Source of the DNA: Lewinellaceae bacterium SD302
GTDB lineage: Bacteria > Bacteroidota > Bacteroidia > Chitinophagales > Saprospiraceae
Reading direction: 5' to 3'
Assembly: GCA_002591745.1 (NCBI GenBank)
Contig: PDLQ01000017.1
Location: forward strand, 49,752-113,751
DNA length: 64,000 bases
Shown: positions 16,791 through 27,114 of the stretch, piece by piece
How the letters are laid out: every line of letters starts with the position of its first letter
Position numbering within the stretch: the stretch's first letter is position 1
The notes under the pieces: generated by a model
What the model saw: only the letters and a program-made list of their open reading frames with translations
Database searches by the model: none
Told to the model about the DNA's origin: nothing
Program-made: the position numbers and the translations under genes

Positions 16791-18413
16791 CTATTCGTTG
16801 ATTCTTACCGGGGGCTCGTTAGCTACGTTAATAACCGTACGGTTCTCTTGTAAGCTTGGGCCGACGGGCCGAAGTTCACCGAAGCCAATCATGCTTAGTT
16901 CACTGACATCAGTACCCTGACCTATGACGTACTGCATGGCGGCATTGGCGCGGTTTTCACTGAGGCGTTGGTTGTATTCCTCGGTATAGCGCTCATCAGC
17001 GTGACCTTCGTGACGGATAGTAAAGTTCTCTGCGCCAGGGCGGGCCAGGAATTCATTCACTTCTTTCAGGATAGCACGTCCGCGGCTACGCAGGCGGTAG
17101 CTGTCGGTATCGAAGAGTACATCTTCGATCTTGATAGTACCAGTTGTTTCATCAATAGTGATGTACTGGAAGCCATCAACCAATGGACGGTAGCGAGCAA
17201 TTCGATCTTCGAGAGATTCGAATTCTTCGACCGGTTCAGGACAACCATTACGGCTGGCAACGCCGGCTACAGTCGGACATTCGTCTTCGCTGTCGATGAT
17301 ACCATCTCCGTCAGTATCAGGGCAACCGTTGTAACGCGCTAAACCGGCTACGGTCGGGCAATCGTCGTCCTTGTCAGCAATGCCGTCACCATCAGTATCG
17401 GGGCAACCCATTAAGGAAGCCAAGCCAGCTACTTCTGGGCATTCATCGTCCTTATCGGCTACGCCGTCACCGTCGCTGTCGGGGCAACCCATCAGAGCTA
17501 CTTCGCCGGCTACTTCGGGACATTCGTCATCTTTGTCAGCTACGCCGTCACCGTCGCTGTCGGGGCAGCCAGCCAAATTGGCCAGACCGGCCACTTCGGG
17601 ACAATCATCGTCTTTATCGGCGATTCCATCACCATCACTGTCAGGACAACCACCAGTAGATTCCGGTCCGGGCTCAGTCGGACACAGGTCGTCTTCATCA
17701 GGAATACCGTCTTTGTCTTGGTCCTTCTTACCAAAGCCAACGTTCAATCCCAATTGGATGAATCCATAGCTGTCATCATTGTTAGGTTGTGCAGCTGCAC
17801 TGACTCCGTCAATGCGGTCATCACTGGTCAGGCGAGCACTGGCACTTAAGTCCAGGGACGCTTTTGGAGAGAGATACCACTTAAAGCCACCACCAAATGG
17901 AAAGACGAGACCGCTAGTACCCTCATCAGATGCCATATCTTCGGCTACGCCGGGTCGCATGGAACCCATGAAGTTGACATCAGCTTCTTGCCAGATGCCG
18001 TAGCCTACTCCGCCAAAGAGGTAAGGAGAAAGAATCTTTTTGAAGGTACCATCTGCTGCGAAACGCTTGTTGGCAAAGGGCTCTAACTCAATGGCCAGAC
18101 CTGGCTCAATGACACTGGTTTCAGAAGTCCAACCTCGATTCATTTGCGTTTCGTCATCGCTATTTGCGTCGTCGCTTTCCAGAATGCCGTACATCAGGTG
18201 AGCGCGCAGGGCGATAATTCCACCAAGTCGCCGACGCAAGTAGATGCCTCCAGCGGGACTAGGCTCGTTGATGAACAGCACTTCGTTAGCGGAAAGATCT
18301 CCACCGATGGAAGAAGTACCTAAAGAGAACCCAAACTCCCATGGGTACTCTTGTTGCCCGAAAAGGCTGAACGAGCACAGGAGAAAGGCGCTTAATAGTA
18401 AGTGTTTGAACAT
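16791..18413 (-). CDS. Outer-membrane OmpA-family protein with TSP3 repeats
   Basis: 540 residues. A signal peptide (1-19, ending LFGQ) precedes an outer-membrane beta-barrel-like domain (about 22-225), then about six thrombospondin type 3 calcium-binding repeats (about 228-395, repeated DSDGDGVADKDDECPEVAG), then an OmpA peptidoglycan-binding domain (about 425-530, with HEGHADERYTEEYNQRLSENR). It would tie the outer membrane to the wall. Nearly identical TSP3 units suggest recent expansion. Bacteroidota usually encode several such proteins. Confidence 0.9.
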   Translation of the reverse strand: MFKHLLLSAFLLCSFSLFGQQEYPWEFGFSLGTSSIGGDLSANEVLFINEPSPAGGIYLRRRLGGIIALRAHLMYGILESDDANSDDETQMNRGWTSETSVIEPGLAIELEPFANKRFAADGTFKKILSPYLFGGVGYGIWQEADVNFMGSMRPGVAEDMASDEGTSGLVFPFGGGFKWYLSPKASLDLSASARLTSDDRIDGVSAAAQPNNDDSYGFIQLGLNVGFGKKDQDKDGIPDEDDLCPTEPGPESTGGCPDSDGDGIADKDDDCPEVAGLANLAGCPDSDGDGVADKDDECPEVAGEVALMGCPDSDGDGVADKDDECPEVAGLASLMGCPDTDGDGIADKDDDCPTVAGLARYNGCPDTDGDGIIDSEDECPTVAGVASRNGCPEPVEEFESLEDRIARYRPLVDGFQYITIDETTGTIKIEDVLFDTDSYRLRSRGRAILKEVNEFLARPGAENFTIRHEGHADERYTEEYNQRLSENRANAAMQYVIGQGTDVSELSMIGFGELRPVGPSLQENRTVINVANEPPVRINE

Positions 18414-18645
18414 GAGCTGGGTATTGAAATCTTGATATGGTTATATAAATAGCTATATCTCCGATTTCGGAGATATGTTTATTTTTAAATCGCTTTTTTT
18501 GGGAAAGTTGCTATTTCTATAGGTAAATCACTTGATAATGCCTGATTTACCGGACTGGGATAAAGTCCTAACACTAAATACGGTAGCAAGTTAGTGGATT
18601 TTTTACACATTTAGCAAACTGTTATTTATAAGTCTATCTTTCCGT

Positions 18646-19428
18646 ATGCAACAACACCGTTTACTCCTGACCTCACCCATTCACGAAGCTGTGGACTTTC
18701 AGGTACCCGGCTACGGTATCGGACCTGATAAAAAGTTGTCGATACCAACAATGATTGAGCAAATGCAGGAGGTTGCTCTTTTATCTACGCGACACTTAGG
18801 CGTTTCGGTTTTCGATCTTGAGCCCAAACGACTGGGGTGGGTGCTACTTGGCCAGCGCATCGAATTGTACCACCACCCCACACTGAACGACGTTTGCCGG
18901 ATTATAACCTGCCCGACCGGCTTCGAAAAGGTCTTCACTTATCGCGACTTTCATTGGCTAAACCCTCAGACTGATGAAGTACTGGCTACGGCATCTACTA
19001 CCTGGATGTTAATGGATCTGGATAAGCGCCGTATGGCGACCTTACCCGATTGGATCAAGTCCATCGATGAAAAAACACCGCCCAAGGCAGCCAACCTGGA
19101 AAGGGCCACTTACAAAATGGTGCCACCACATGAGCCCGAGATCACCCGACACTTCCGTGTAGGCTACCACGAGCTGGACTTTAACGGTCACCTTACCAAC
19201 CCCGTTTACGTACGCTGGATGTTGGAAGGGCTCGATCGTAAGATTTTTGAGGGTAGAACAATCAAAGAACTGCGTGTGCAATTTAGCAAGGAAGCGCGTT
19301 ATGGAGACAAGCTGGAAGTAGGTATAAGCAAAACAGGCCACGATGGTGAATTCCATCATGGCCTGTTCCGTGCGGGAGAATTAATTGCTTCTTTACAGAC
19401 AGCTTTCTCCGCAGAAGAATCCCTGTAA
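18646..19428 (+). CDS. Acyl-[acyl-carrier-protein] thioesterase
   Basis: 260 residues with two hot-dog folds in tandem (about 5-135 and 150-255). This is the FatA/FatB-type bacterial family that releases fatty acids from ACP. The conserved segment FRVGYHELDFNGHLTNPVYVRW holds the family's Asn-His pair (N, then H two residues later) in the second domain. It is divergent from the OmpA gene. The 232-bp gap between them is AT-rich; a TATCTTTC at 18635 lies too close to the start codon to be counted as a promoter. Confidence 0.85.
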   Translation: MQQHRLLLTSPIHEAVDFQVPGYGIGPDKKLSIPTMIEQMQEVALLSTRHLGVSVFDLEPKRLGWVLLGQRIELYHHPTLNDVCRIITCPTGFEKVFTYRDFHWLNPQTDEVLATASTTWMLMDLDKRRMATLPDWIKSIDEKTPPKAANLERATYKMVPPHEPEITRHFRVGYHELDFNGHLTNPVYVRWMLEGLDRKIFEGRTIKELRVQFSKEARYGDKLEVGISKTGHDGEFHHGLFRAGELIASLQTAFSAEESL

Positions 19429-19532
19429 AGCACTGGCTTCCATAGAAGGCTTTATATAACCCAGAGCAACTCTTGATGACAGCAGGAGTTTCTCAATCCA
19501 CCGATTTAGAGCGTCTTAGGTTAGAGCTTATC

Positions 19533-20408
19533 TTACAGGTCCCTAGCGCTAAAAAATTGATCTAGCGTCCCTTTTGAGGCATCTCCGGATTTATAACCGG
19601 CGGAGAAATACTTCATCCGCTGCTCCGAAGTACCGTGAGTGAAGCTTTCCGGTACTACGTAACCCTGGCTACGCTTTTGAATGGAATCATCTCCGATGGC
19701 ACTGGCCGCAGTTATGGCCTCACGAATATCCCCTTCTTCTAGGATACCAGCCGAACGATCGGCGTCATGGGCCCAAACTCCGGCCAGATAATCGGCCATC
19801 AGTTCCAGACGCACCGAGAGTTGATTGGATTCAGCTTTGCTTACCCGCCCCCTTGCCTGCTGCACTTGCTGACTATATCCCAGCAAATTTTGTACATGGT
19901 GGCCTACCTCGTGAGCAATTACATAAGCCATAGCAAAATCCCCGGATGCTCCGAAACGATCCCTTAATGTATTGGCAAAACTGAGGTCTATATAAACTTT
20001 TTTATCGGCCGGGCAGTAAAACGGACCAGTGGCAGCGCTGGCGAATCCACAGCCCGATTGGGTCTGGCCGGAAAACAAAACCATGACGGGCTCTTGATAG
20101 TTAGCTCCGTAGGACTCTCTAAACACGCGATTGAAAGTGTTTTCCGTCTCCTGTAAAACAACGGAGGCAAAAGCTCCGCTTTGTTGTTCACTTTGCGTCA
20201 GTTCTCTTTCCTGAGTGGTCGCAGGTGTTGAACCGCCACCACCACCAACGATGCCCAACAGGCTCGATGGATCAAACCCGAAGATCAACCCGAGGATAAT
20301 GATAATGATCGTACCAATGCCAAAGCCTCCTGCAGCCTTGCGACCACTGCTGGTTTTACCACGACGATCGTCTACGTTAGAACTTTGTTTTCTGCCTTGC
20401 CAGCGCAT
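19533..20408 (-). CDS. Neutral zinc metallopeptidase, YpfJ family
   Basis: 291 residues. One membrane segment (about 27-52, Gly/Ile-rich) anchors a domain with HExxH zinc motif AHEVGHH (in VIAHEVGHHVQNLLG) and the downstream RLELMADYLAGVW that supplies the third ligand. The MRWQGRKQSSNVDDRRG start is typical of the family. Substrates are not known. It is the downstream neighbour of a DUF4197 lipoprotein on the same strand (52 bp apart). Confidence 0.85.
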   Translation of the reverse strand: MRWQGRKQSSNVDDRRGKTSSGRKAAGGFGIGTIIIIILGLIFGFDPSSLLGIVGGGGGSTPATTQERELTQSEQQSGAFASVVLQETENTFNRVFRESYGANYQEPVMVLFSGQTQSGCGFASAATGPFYCPADKKVYIDLSFANTLRDRFGASGDFAMAYVIAHEVGHHVQNLLGYSQQVQQARGRVSKAESNQLSVRLELMADYLAGVWAHDADRSAGILEEGDIREAITAASAIGDDSIQKRSQGYVVPESFTHGTSEQRMKYFSAGYKSGDASKGTLDQFFSARDL

Positions 20409-20460
20409 AGCGTATGTTTTTTGTGATGTGTTAGAATAGGGGTAAAGTATAGTTTATTTC

Positions 20461-21186
20461 TTATTCGGCATCTTGGGCTCCGAATACCTTTTTAAGTAGA
20501 TCCGTAGTTCGGGCATTAATGTTGTTCCGGATATTTAATTCCTCCAGGGCTACTTTCTTGAAAAGACCGTCGAGCGCCTGGTTGGTTACGTAGCCAGCCA
20601 AGTCCGTGTCTACGTCATCTACGAAGGGAATGGCGTTATACTTGGTAGTAGCGTCACTCCACACCTTGCGGGCCTGAAACTTATCAAGGCTATTAACGAT
20701 CACTGGATTAAAGCGAGAGAACAATTCGTTACGGGTAGACCGGATCAGATATTGGGTAGCGGCATCCTTATCACCCTGTAAAATCGAAAAAGCATCCTGA
20801 ATAGTCATGCTTTTAATGGCATTCAGAAAGATCGGGGCGGCTTCCTTAGCCGCATCTTCCGCTCCCTGGTTTATCTTACGAATCACGACCTCTTCCAGAT
20901 CGGTAAAACCCGGAATGATCTTCAAACGATCAGTTACCTTCTGGGCTTCTTCCGGCAGTAATATCCGATAAGCCAGGTCGTTGAAATACCCGCCCTCCTG
21001 GGCCAGGGCGCTGGCACCTTTTTGGGAGCCACGGTTAAGTGCCTCCTTTAACCCGTTAGCCACTTCTTCAGTGGTGAGGGGCGTATCCAGAAAAGTACTC
21101 AGCGTGTCGCGGATTTGCTGACTCGTACATCCGGCGAACAGGAATACAGCCAGAAGACTAATGGATAAGTATTTCATTTTTTGCAT
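20461..21186 (-). CDS. DUF4197 lipoprotein
   Basis: 241 residues (or 238 from the third-codon-later ATG at 21177). The lipobox LFAGC places a lipidated Cys near residue 19. The rest matches DUF4197: helical, with GLKEALNRGSQKGASAL and the conserved VSD-type middle (GAEDAAKEAAPIFLNAIKSM). Members are periplasmic and of unknown function, often a single-copy lipoprotein. It may be co-transcribed with the zinc peptidase downstream. Confidence 0.8.
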   Translation of the reverse strand: MQKMKYLSISLLAVFLFAGCTSQQIRDTLSTFLDTPLTTEEVANGLKEALNRGSQKGASALAQEGGYFNDLAYRILLPEEAQKVTDRLKIIPGFTDLEEVVIRKINQGAEDAAKEAAPIFLNAIKSMTIQDAFSILQGDKDAATQYLIRSTRNELFSRFNPVIVNSLDKFQARKVWSDATTKYNAIPFVDDVDTDLAGYVTNQALDGLFKKVALEELNIRNNINARTTDLLKKVFGAQDAE

Positions 21187-21319
21187 TTAAGTGATTCATT
21201 GGGCTAACGGCACAAATGTTATAACGGTTCTATGGCTTAAGGGATATCACGATTTTACTAAGGTTGGGTTAAATTCGAGATCAAAGACTGAACTGGCATA
21301 CCGATCAGACAGATACTAC

Positions 21320-21802
21320 TTAGTAGCTGTAATCGTCATCCTCATCGTAATCACCGAAATCGTCTTCGGAAGATTCGTCAAACACTTGCTTCTCTCCGAA
21401 GCCCGGCGGAATACCAGATGGCCCTGGTATACCAGGCAAGCCGGAACCACCCAATTCAATCTCTACAAAGGCAGCACCTACCTGTCCCCCCAATGGTGGG
21501 TGCAGCTTACGTAGCCTTACTTTTACCCGGGAAACTGAGTGGAATTGGTTTTCAATCCGCGCTGCTACCCGATAGGCAAGCGCTTCCAACAACTTACTCT
21601 CTTTCTTCATCTCAGCTTGCACCAAGTAGTAGATCGTGCTGTAGTTGACGGTCCCGCCCAAATCATCTGACGTAGCTGCTGATAAAATGTCACTATCCAC
21701 CTCCACGTCGATGCTGAATTCATTGCCCATCACGTTCTCCTCTTCGTAATAACCGTGGGTACCGGTGAACCGAATGTTTTCCAGGCCGATTGTTGCCTTC
21801 AT
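21320..21802 (-). CDS. folB: Dihydroneopterin aldolase with acidic tail
   Basis: 160 residues; the first ~118 match FolB, the folate enzyme that splits 7,8-dihydroneopterin. Visible landmarks are GTHGYYEEE near the start, VNYSTIY, LLEALAYRVA and the active-site Lys region RLRKLHPPL. The last ~40 residues (Gly/Pro-rich, then Asp/Glu/Tyr-rich, SEDDFGDYDEDDDYSY) are an added tail not found in standard FolB, which is about 120 residues. No other folate genes are adjacent. Confidence 0.85.
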   Translation of the reverse strand: MKATIGLENIRFTGTHGYYEEENVMGNEFSIDVEVDSDILSAATSDDLGGTVNYSTIYYLVQAEMKKESKLLEALAYRVAARIENQFHSVSRVKVRLRKLHPPLGGQVGAAFVEIELGGSGLPGIPGPSGIPPGFGEKQVFDESSEDDFGDYDEDDDYSY

Positions 21803-21855
21803 GCGCGCTTGCGTTTACCGCAATATACGTAGTTCTGCTTCTTGCCAAAATACGG

Positions 21856-22623
21856 CTATGCCTGTTCAGCGTGTCGCTGTCTACTCAGATGGATCAGCCG
21901 TTTACCTTCTTCGGTGACGGACTTTGCGCCACGACCAAAGAGTCGCCCCAATTTTTCTCCGTTATTAGTATAACACATAGCTTCCATCAATAAGGCGCGT
22001 TCCTCTCTGCTCCAGGGTTCGTAGGAGCGGGGTAGTCGCTCGCGAATCCTGGCGATGAACGCCGGTAGTTTTGTGCCAGAACGTTTTAAACCCAATTCAG
22101 CAATCTCTCTGCCAAGCCGGTCATACTCCTGCTCGTCGAGTTGATCGAATGGGTCTTTTTTGAAAAAGGGTTCATCTTTCCATGGCCTGGGCTTACGGTT
22201 TGGGTTGCCGGCTTTGGCGTCATCTCCTTGAATGAAGTGACCTTGCAGGTAATTTTCACAATAGCGCCGCAACTGGATCTTGGAACACACTCCCCGGTAT
22301 TTCCCAAAGACAGAGATGGAGCGCAGCAGGGGATCAACCACTCGGCGGCTTCCAAGCAGTATATGAGTTAGCTGGGTGGCAGTTATGGAGAATCCAGCCG
22401 TACGTAAGTCAGTACAGAGTATATCCAGTTCTCTATCGCTGAGCGTAATTTCTTTTCCCGCCTCTTTGCCATTATTGCTTTCTCGTAAGACACTGCGGAG
22501 ATTGTTAAGAGCGTGACGAACGCGATCAGTAGCGAAGACACTATCTGGCGGCAGTGGCGAGTTGGTGTAGGGATCTACGTTTTGATAAAGAGCATCAATA
22601 AAATGCCGAGTTTTCTGGAGCAT
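21856..22623 (-). CDS. Hypothetical protein, possibly DNA-binding
   Basis: 255 residues, soluble, basic. The N-terminus (LYQNVDPYTNSPLPPDSVF) and the C-terminus (about 205-248, PWSREERALLMEAMCYTNNGEKLGRLFGRG) look like small helical modules. The C-terminal one has a helix-turn-helix-like rhythm, but no family could be named with confidence. An AT-rich spaced-palindrome segment (22699-22737) lies upstream and could be its operator. Confidence 0.5.
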   Translation of the reverse strand: MLQKTRHFIDALYQNVDPYTNSPLPPDSVFATDRVRHALNNLRSVLRESNNGKEAGKEITLSDRELDILCTDLRTAGFSITATQLTHILLGSRRVVDPLLRSISVFGKYRGVCSKIQLRRYCENYLQGHFIQGDDAKAGNPNRKPRPWKDEPFFKKDPFDQLDEQEYDRLGREIAELGLKRSGTKLPAFIARIRERLPRSYEPWSREERALLMEAMCYTNNGEKLGRLFGRGAKSVTEEGKRLIHLSRQRHAEQA

Positions 22624-22698
22624 AATTGCGGTGATTTAGCGGATCGATTGATCCCGGGTTCACGGCAAAGGAAAGAGCAACTGGTGCAGAATATCCGA

Positions 22699-22737
22699 TT
22701 TTAAACGTTTGCTTGCGATTATATTCGTTTATAAACG
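22699..22737. promoter_or_regulatory. AT-rich operator-like segment
   Basis: TTTTAAACG at 22699-22707 and the perfect palindrome CGTTTATAAACG at 22726-22737 use the same words as the 36-bp palindrome at 27115-27150 (TTTTAAACG, TATATTCG, TATAAACG). Both lie upstream of minus-strand genes. Confidence 0.4.
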
Positions 22738-22780
22738 ACTACGATTTTGTTAGCATCAATGACAGACCACTAATTAGCAC

Positions 22781-22790
22781 TGCTACTTTG
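22781..22790 (-). repeat. Copy of the dispersed TGCTACTTTG signal
   Basis: CACTGCTACTTTGTTAGCC context; same extended form as the copy inside the T9SS gene at 50664. Confidence 0.7.
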
Positions 22791-23105
22791 TTAGCCACAA
22801 ACAAAACGAACTCTCAATGTATTCCGCATTTTCCCGAAATGGAAGGGATAAACACCAGATAGCGCCCTTCGCTGCGCTCGGTTATTTACTTCTTTAAAGT
22901 GGGCTATGCAATGGAGAACCACCTCGTTCCTTTCCCTGCTCAGTCAGCGTAGCAACCGGCTTATATCTTGTCCTGCTCAGATCCAGCAACACAAAACAAT
23001 ACCCCCGTCTTGCACAGCTCAAAAATGGTGCATATTCTCTATCCTATAGATACTATGCCCTCCAAGCAAAAACCCGTACTTTTGCCCCTTCAAATTTAAC
23101 GCCCC

Positions 23106-24875
23106 ATGTTTCGTACCCATAATTGCGGAGAACTCCGCCTAACCGACGCCGGAAAACCTGTCACCCTCAGTGGATGGGTGCAGACCAGTCGTGATTTTGG
23201 TAATCTGACCTTCATCGACCTGCGTGACCGCTACGGCATCACCCAACTGGTTATTGACGCCGAGGACAGTAGCGAACTCAAAACTACCGCCGGAAAACTG
23301 GGCCGGGAATGGGTGATCATGGCCGAAGGCAAAGTACGCGAACGGACCAATAAAAACCCCAACCGCCCCACCGGCGACGTGGAGATCGACGTTAAAAATC
23401 TGACCGTACTCAACGCCAGCGAGGTTCCTCCCTTCACCATCGAAGACGACAGTGACGGCGGAGACGATCTACGGATGAAGTACCGCTTCCTGGACCTGCG
23501 CCGTGGACCGCTGCAACAAAACATCATCTTCCGCAGCCAGCTGGCCCTGGCCGTACGTGCTTACCTGGGCGGACAAGACTTCGTGGAAGTTGAAACACCC
23601 TTCCTGATCAAATCCACCCCGGAAGGTGCCCGCGACTTTGTAGTGCCCAGCCGCCTGAACGAAGGACAATTCTACGCTCTGCCCCAAAGCCCGCAGACCT
23701 TCAAGCAGTTGCTGATGGTGGCCGGTTACGACCGCTATTTTCAGATCGTGAAGTGTTTCCGTGACGAAGATCTCCGCGCCGATCGCCAGCCGGAATTCAC
23801 CCAGATTGACTGTGAAATGGCCTTCGTGACACAGGAAGAAATCCTGAATACTTTCGAAGGACTAACCCGCCACGTCTTCCAGCAACTCAAAGGCATCGAA
23901 CTGCCGGAATTTCCCCGGATGCAGTACGACGACGCCATCCGCCTCTACGGCTCCGATAAGCCAGACCTGCGCTTCGGCATGGAACTGGTAGAGCTCAACG
24001 ACGTGGCCCAGAACAAAGGTTTCAAAGTATTCGACAGTGCCGAACTGGTAGTTGGCATCTGCGTTCCCGGCCAGGCTTCGGCCACCCGCAAGCAACTGGA
24101 CGGACTCACCAACTGGGTCAAGCGACCGCAGATCGGTGCCAAAGGCTTGGTCTACGTGAAATGCAACGAGGACGGCAGTTACAAATCCAGCGTCGATAAA
24201 TTCTTCGACCAGGAAGCTTTGGCCGCCTGGGCAGAAAAATGTGGTGCCAAACCCGGCGATCTGCTGCTGGTCATCTCCGGCGAAGACGAAAAGAGCCGCA
24301 CCCAGATGGGTAACCTGCGTTTGCACGTAGCGGAAAGCCACGATATGATTCCGGAAGGTAGCTTTAAACCGCTGTGGGTCGTTGACTTCCCACTACTGGA
24401 ATGGGACGAAGACAGCGAGCGTTTTCACGCCATGCACCACCCCTTCACCAGCCCGAAACGGGAAGAAGTGGACCGCATGCTCAACGGCGATCATGAAACC
24501 ATGAAATCCCTCAAGGCCGACGCTTATGACCTCGTTATCAACGGCGCGGAGATCGGCGGTGGCTCCATCCGGATCTACGACCGGGAGCTACAGGAAAAGA
24601 ACTTCCAACTCCTCGGATTTACCAAAGAAGAGGCCGAAGAACAGTTCGGTTTCCTCATGGGTGCATTTGAGTACGGTGCCCCACCCCACGGTGGCATCGC
24701 CTTCGGTTTCGACCGCCTCTGTGCCGTCATGAATGGCCAGAGCAGTATCCGTGATTTCATCGCTTTCCCGAAAAACAACCAGGGCCGCGACGTAATGATC
24801 GACGCCCCGGCACGTATCGATGAAGCCCAGTGTAACGAACTAAATCTGAAGGTGACCGTTGAGCCAGGGAACTAA
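23106..24875 (+). CDS. aspS: Aspartyl-tRNA synthetase
   Basis: 589 residues, the bacterial type with an inserted GAD domain. It charges tRNA-Asp. The N-terminal anticodon-binding OB fold ([22 protein letters not shown]) is followed by class II motifs: motif 1 near [17 protein letters not shown], motif 2 in [18 protein letters not shown], motif 3 in GIAFGFDRL. The sequence is complete, and a possible -7 element TACTTTTG lies at 23077-23084. It is followed, after an inverted pair of the dispersed signal, by lysS. Confidence 0.97.
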   Translation: MFRTHNCGELRLTDAGKPVTLSGWVQTSRDFGNLTFIDLRDRYGITQLVIDAEDSSELKTTAGKLGREWVIMAEGKVRERTNKNPNRPTGDVEIDVKNLTVLNASEVPPFTIEDDSDGGDDLRMKYRFLDLRRGPLQQNIIFRSQLALAVRAYLGGQDFVEVETPFLIKSTPEGARDFVVPSRLNEGQFYALPQSPQTFKQLLMVAGYDRYFQIVKCFRDEDLRADRQPEFTQIDCEMAFVTQEEILNTFEGLTRHVFQQLKGIELPEFPRMQYDDAIRLYGSDKPDLRFGMELVELNDVAQNKGFKVFDSAELVVGICVPGQASATRKQLDGLTNWVKRPQIGAKGLVYVKCNEDGSYKSSVDKFFDQEALAAWAEKCGAKPGDLLLVISGEDEKSRTQMGNLRLHVAESHDMIPEGSFKPLWVVDFPLLEWDEDSERFHAMHHPFTSPKREEVDRMLNGDHETMKSLKADAYDLVINGAEIGGGSIRIYDRELQEKNFQLLGFTKEEAEEQFGFLMGAFEYGAPPHGGIAFGFDRLCAVMNGQSSIRDFIAFPKNNQGRDVMIDAPARIDEAQCNELNLKVTVEPGN

Positions 24876-24894
24876 AGGCCTGAGTTTTCTTTTA

Positions 24895-25015
24895 CTTTGC
24901 TACTTTGAAGACTAAAAAGACCCTAGATATTAGGCCCTAGATGCTAGACTTTCGCTGAGCAAATCTAGCGTCTCGCATCTCGCTTCTCGTATCTATTGGC
25001 TTCAAAGTAGCAAAG
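24895..25015. repeat. Facing pair of the dispersed signal between aspS and lysS
   Basis: CTTTGCTACTTTGAAG at 24895-24910 and its perfect complement CTTCAAAGTAGCAAAG at 25000-25015 form a 16-bp inverted repeat around an 89-bp spacer. The spacer itself has CTAGAT/ATCTAG-type inner repeats (24920-24990). Confidence 0.8.
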
Positions 25016-25050
25016 CTCTAGTCAAGCCGAATGTTGAATTTAAATATTAA

Positions 25051-26574
25051 ATGAATATGCAATTGAGCGAACAGGAGATCGTAAGACGGGAGAATCTCGA
25101 CAAAATCCGTGACCTCGGAATAGAGCCCTTTCCCGCCGCCATGTACCCCGTGAACGCCACCGCCGCCGAGATCAAGGCCGGCGTGGAAACTGATGACGAA
25201 GGCGCCGTGACCAACTTCCAGGAAGTTTGTCTGGCCGGCCGTTTCATGAGTAAACGGGTGATGGGTAAGGCCTCTTTCGCCGAATTGCAGGACAGCAGCG
25301 GCCGCATCCAGCTCTACGTAAGCCGGGATGATATTGCCCCCGGTGAAGACAAGGCGCTTTACAATACATTGTTCAAAAAATTATTGGACCTCGGTGATTT
25401 CATCGGCGTCAAAGGCTTCGTGTTCAAGACGCGGGTTGGCGAGATCAGCGTGCACGTAAAAGAACTGACCTTCCTGGGTAAGAGTCTGCGGCCGTTGCCA
25501 GTGGTGAAAAAAGATGAGGACGGCAACGTCTACGATTCCTTCACCGACCCCGAACTCCGTTATCGCCAACGTTACGTAGACCTGACGGTGAACCCCGAAG
25601 TTCGCGAAATCTTCAAAAAGCGCAGCAAGCTGATCTCAAGCATCCGTCGTTTCCTGGACGATCTGGGGCTGATGGAGGTAGAAACCCCCGTACTCCAGAA
25701 TATCCACGGTGGAGCCAGCGCACGACCGTTCAAGACCCACCACAATACGCTGGACACGCCGATGTACATGCGGATCGCCAATGAACTGTACCTGAAGCGA
25801 CTGATCGTGGGTGGCTTCGACGGTGTCTACGAGATCGGTAAAATGTTCCGCAACGAGGGTATGGACCGCACCCATAACCCGGAATTTACCATGATGGAAT
25901 TCTACGTAGCCTACAAGGACTATGAATGGATGATGGATACCACCGAGGAGCTATTGGAAACCGTGGCCAAAGCAGTGACCGGTGACGGAAAGACTAAAAT
26001 TGGTGACAAGGAAATCGACTTCAAAGGCCCGTATCGCCGTCTGACGATGTACGACGCTATCAAGGAATATACCGGCCATGATATTTCCGGAATGGACGAA
26101 GCGGCCCTCCTGAGTCTCTGCAAGGAACTCCATATCGAGACCGATAAATCCATGGGCCGCGGCAAACTGATCGATGAGATTTTTGGCGAAAAAGTGGAGC
26201 ACCTGCTCATTCAGCCAACCTTCATTACCGACTACCCCGTAGAGATGAGTCCGCTGACCAAAAAGCACCGTAGCAAGGCTGGTCTGGTGGAACGCTTCGA
26301 GCTGATCATCAATGGCAAGGAAGTGGCTAATGCCTACTCTGAGCTCAACGATCCCATCGACCAGCGTGAACGCTTCGAAGCCCAACTCGAACTAGCCAAG
26401 CGCGGCGACGACGAGTCCATGCCCCTGGACGAGGATTTCCTTCGCTCCCTGGAGTACGGTATGCCTCCAACCTCGGGAATCGGTATCGGTATCGACCGGC
26501 TAACAATGTTACTGACCGGCCAAACGAGCATTCAGGAAGTGCTGTTCTTTCCGCAGATGAGGAATGAGGTTTAG
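25051..26574 (+). CDS. lysS: Lysyl-tRNA synthetase (class II)
   Basis: 507 residues, usual length. An N-terminal OB fold (residues 60-150, [18 protein letters not shown]) precedes the class II core: motif 2 [20 protein letters not shown] and motif 3 [11 protein letters not shown]. It attaches lysine to tRNA-Lys. The start ATG at 25051 precedes a second ATG two codons later. A long GTAAGAC-type hairpin follows the stop. Confidence 0.97.
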   Translation: MNMQLSEQEIVRRENLDKIRDLGIEPFPAAMYPVNATAAEIKAGVETDDEGAVTNFQEVCLAGRFMSKRVMGKASFAELQDSSGRIQLYVSRDDIAPGEDKALYNTLFKKLLDLGDFIGVKGFVFKTRVGEISVHVKELTFLGKSLRPLPVVKKDEDGNVYDSFTDPELRYRQRYVDLTVNPEVREIFKKRSKLISSIRRFLDDLGLMEVETPVLQNIHGGASARPFKTHHNTLDTPMYMRIANELYLKRLIVGGFDGVYEIGKMFRNEGMDRTHNPEFTMMEFYVAYKDYEWMMDTTEELLETVAKAVTGDGKTKIGDKEIDFKGPYRRLTMYDAIKEYTGHDISGMDEAALLSLCKELHIETDKSMGRGKLIDEIFGEKVEHLLIQPTFITDYPVEMSPLTKKHRSKAGLVERFELIINGKEVANAYSELNDPIDQRERFEAQLELAKRGDDESMPLDEDFLRSLEYGMPPTSGIGIGIDRLTMLLTGQTSIQEVLFFPQMRNEV

Positions 26575-26576
26575 TG

Positions 26577-26687
26577 GTCTGTATAGTCGTACGGTCTTAC
26601 AGTCTAACGGTCGTACGGTGTTGCGCATAACGAGAAACCGTAAGACCGTAAGACTGTAAGACTGTAAGACCGCAAGACTATACAGAC
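26577..26687. repeat. 29-bp imperfect inverted repeat after lysS
   Basis: The arms 26577-26605 and 26659-26687 match at 27 of 29 positions (core GTCTGTATAGTCGTACGGTC and its complement). The spacer and arms are made of degenerate GTAAGACCGTAAGACTG units, which reappear at 27164-27178. It begins three bases after the lysS stop codon and may end transcription, though no T run follows. Confidence 0.65.
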
Positions 26688-26692
26688 TGTCA

Positions 26693-27058
26693 TCAAAATT
26701 TCTTCGGGTTGGCGATCATGTAGTAAAGCAGTTTACTCGTTGATTGCGCTAACTCATCGAGTTCGTCATAAGTGTGCTGATCGATGTACTGGCAATCGAG
26801 TGCAAAGTCCAACCAAGTCATGGTTTCAAGATTTTCACCAATACATATTGTAAGTTTGTGTTTGAACGACGCCGAATAGCAACGATGACCGTATGACTCA
26901 GCCAAATTGGCACATACTGACCTCGATGACCTTCTGATCTGATCGGTTAAGCTATAAGTCTCTGACTTGGGGAATTGCATACTCAACCGGAATATTCGTG
27001 AGGCGAGCTTGAATACACTTTGGTATGCTCCCCAAGTTTTATACTTGACTAGGTTCAT
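26693..27058 (-). CDS. Four-helix-bundle protein (S23 / TIGR02436 family)
   Basis: 121 residues that match the bacterial four-helix-bundle family first seen in 23S rRNA intervening sequences: ...FRLSMQFPKSETYSLTDQIRRSSRSVCANLAE is the characteristic segment. Free-standing copies are common in Bacteroidota; their role is unknown. No rRNA is nearby, so this is a free-standing copy. A 36-bp palindrome lies 57 bp upstream of its start. Confidence 0.85.
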   Translation of the reverse strand: MNLVKYKTWGAYQSVFKLASRIFRLSMQFPKSETYSLTDQIRRSSRSVCANLAESYGHRCYSASFKHKLTICIGENLETMTWLDFALDCQYIDQHTYDELDELAQSTSKLLYYMIANPKKF

Positions 27059-27114
27059 ATCGTTCTAATTTGATTCACAATCAAAACTATAGAGTCAAGC
27101 AGCCAAACACCCGT

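Larger units (their letters stand above)
22624..23105. other. Intergenic region before aspS, 482 bp
   Basis: It holds, left to right, an AT-rich operator-like segment (22699-22737, including the perfect palindrome CGTTTATAAACG at 22726-22737), one copy of the dispersed signal (TGCTACTTTG at 22781-22790 in CACTGCTACTTTGTTAGCC), a GC-rich stretch (22861-22880) and, near the end, TACTTTTG at 23077-23084 as a possible -7 element for aspS. No reading frame is supported. Confidence 0.6.

Noticed and set aside
18635..18642. TATCTTTC as promoter of the acyl-ACP thioesterase
   Set aside because: It is only 4 bp from the start codon, so transcription would begin after the ATG.
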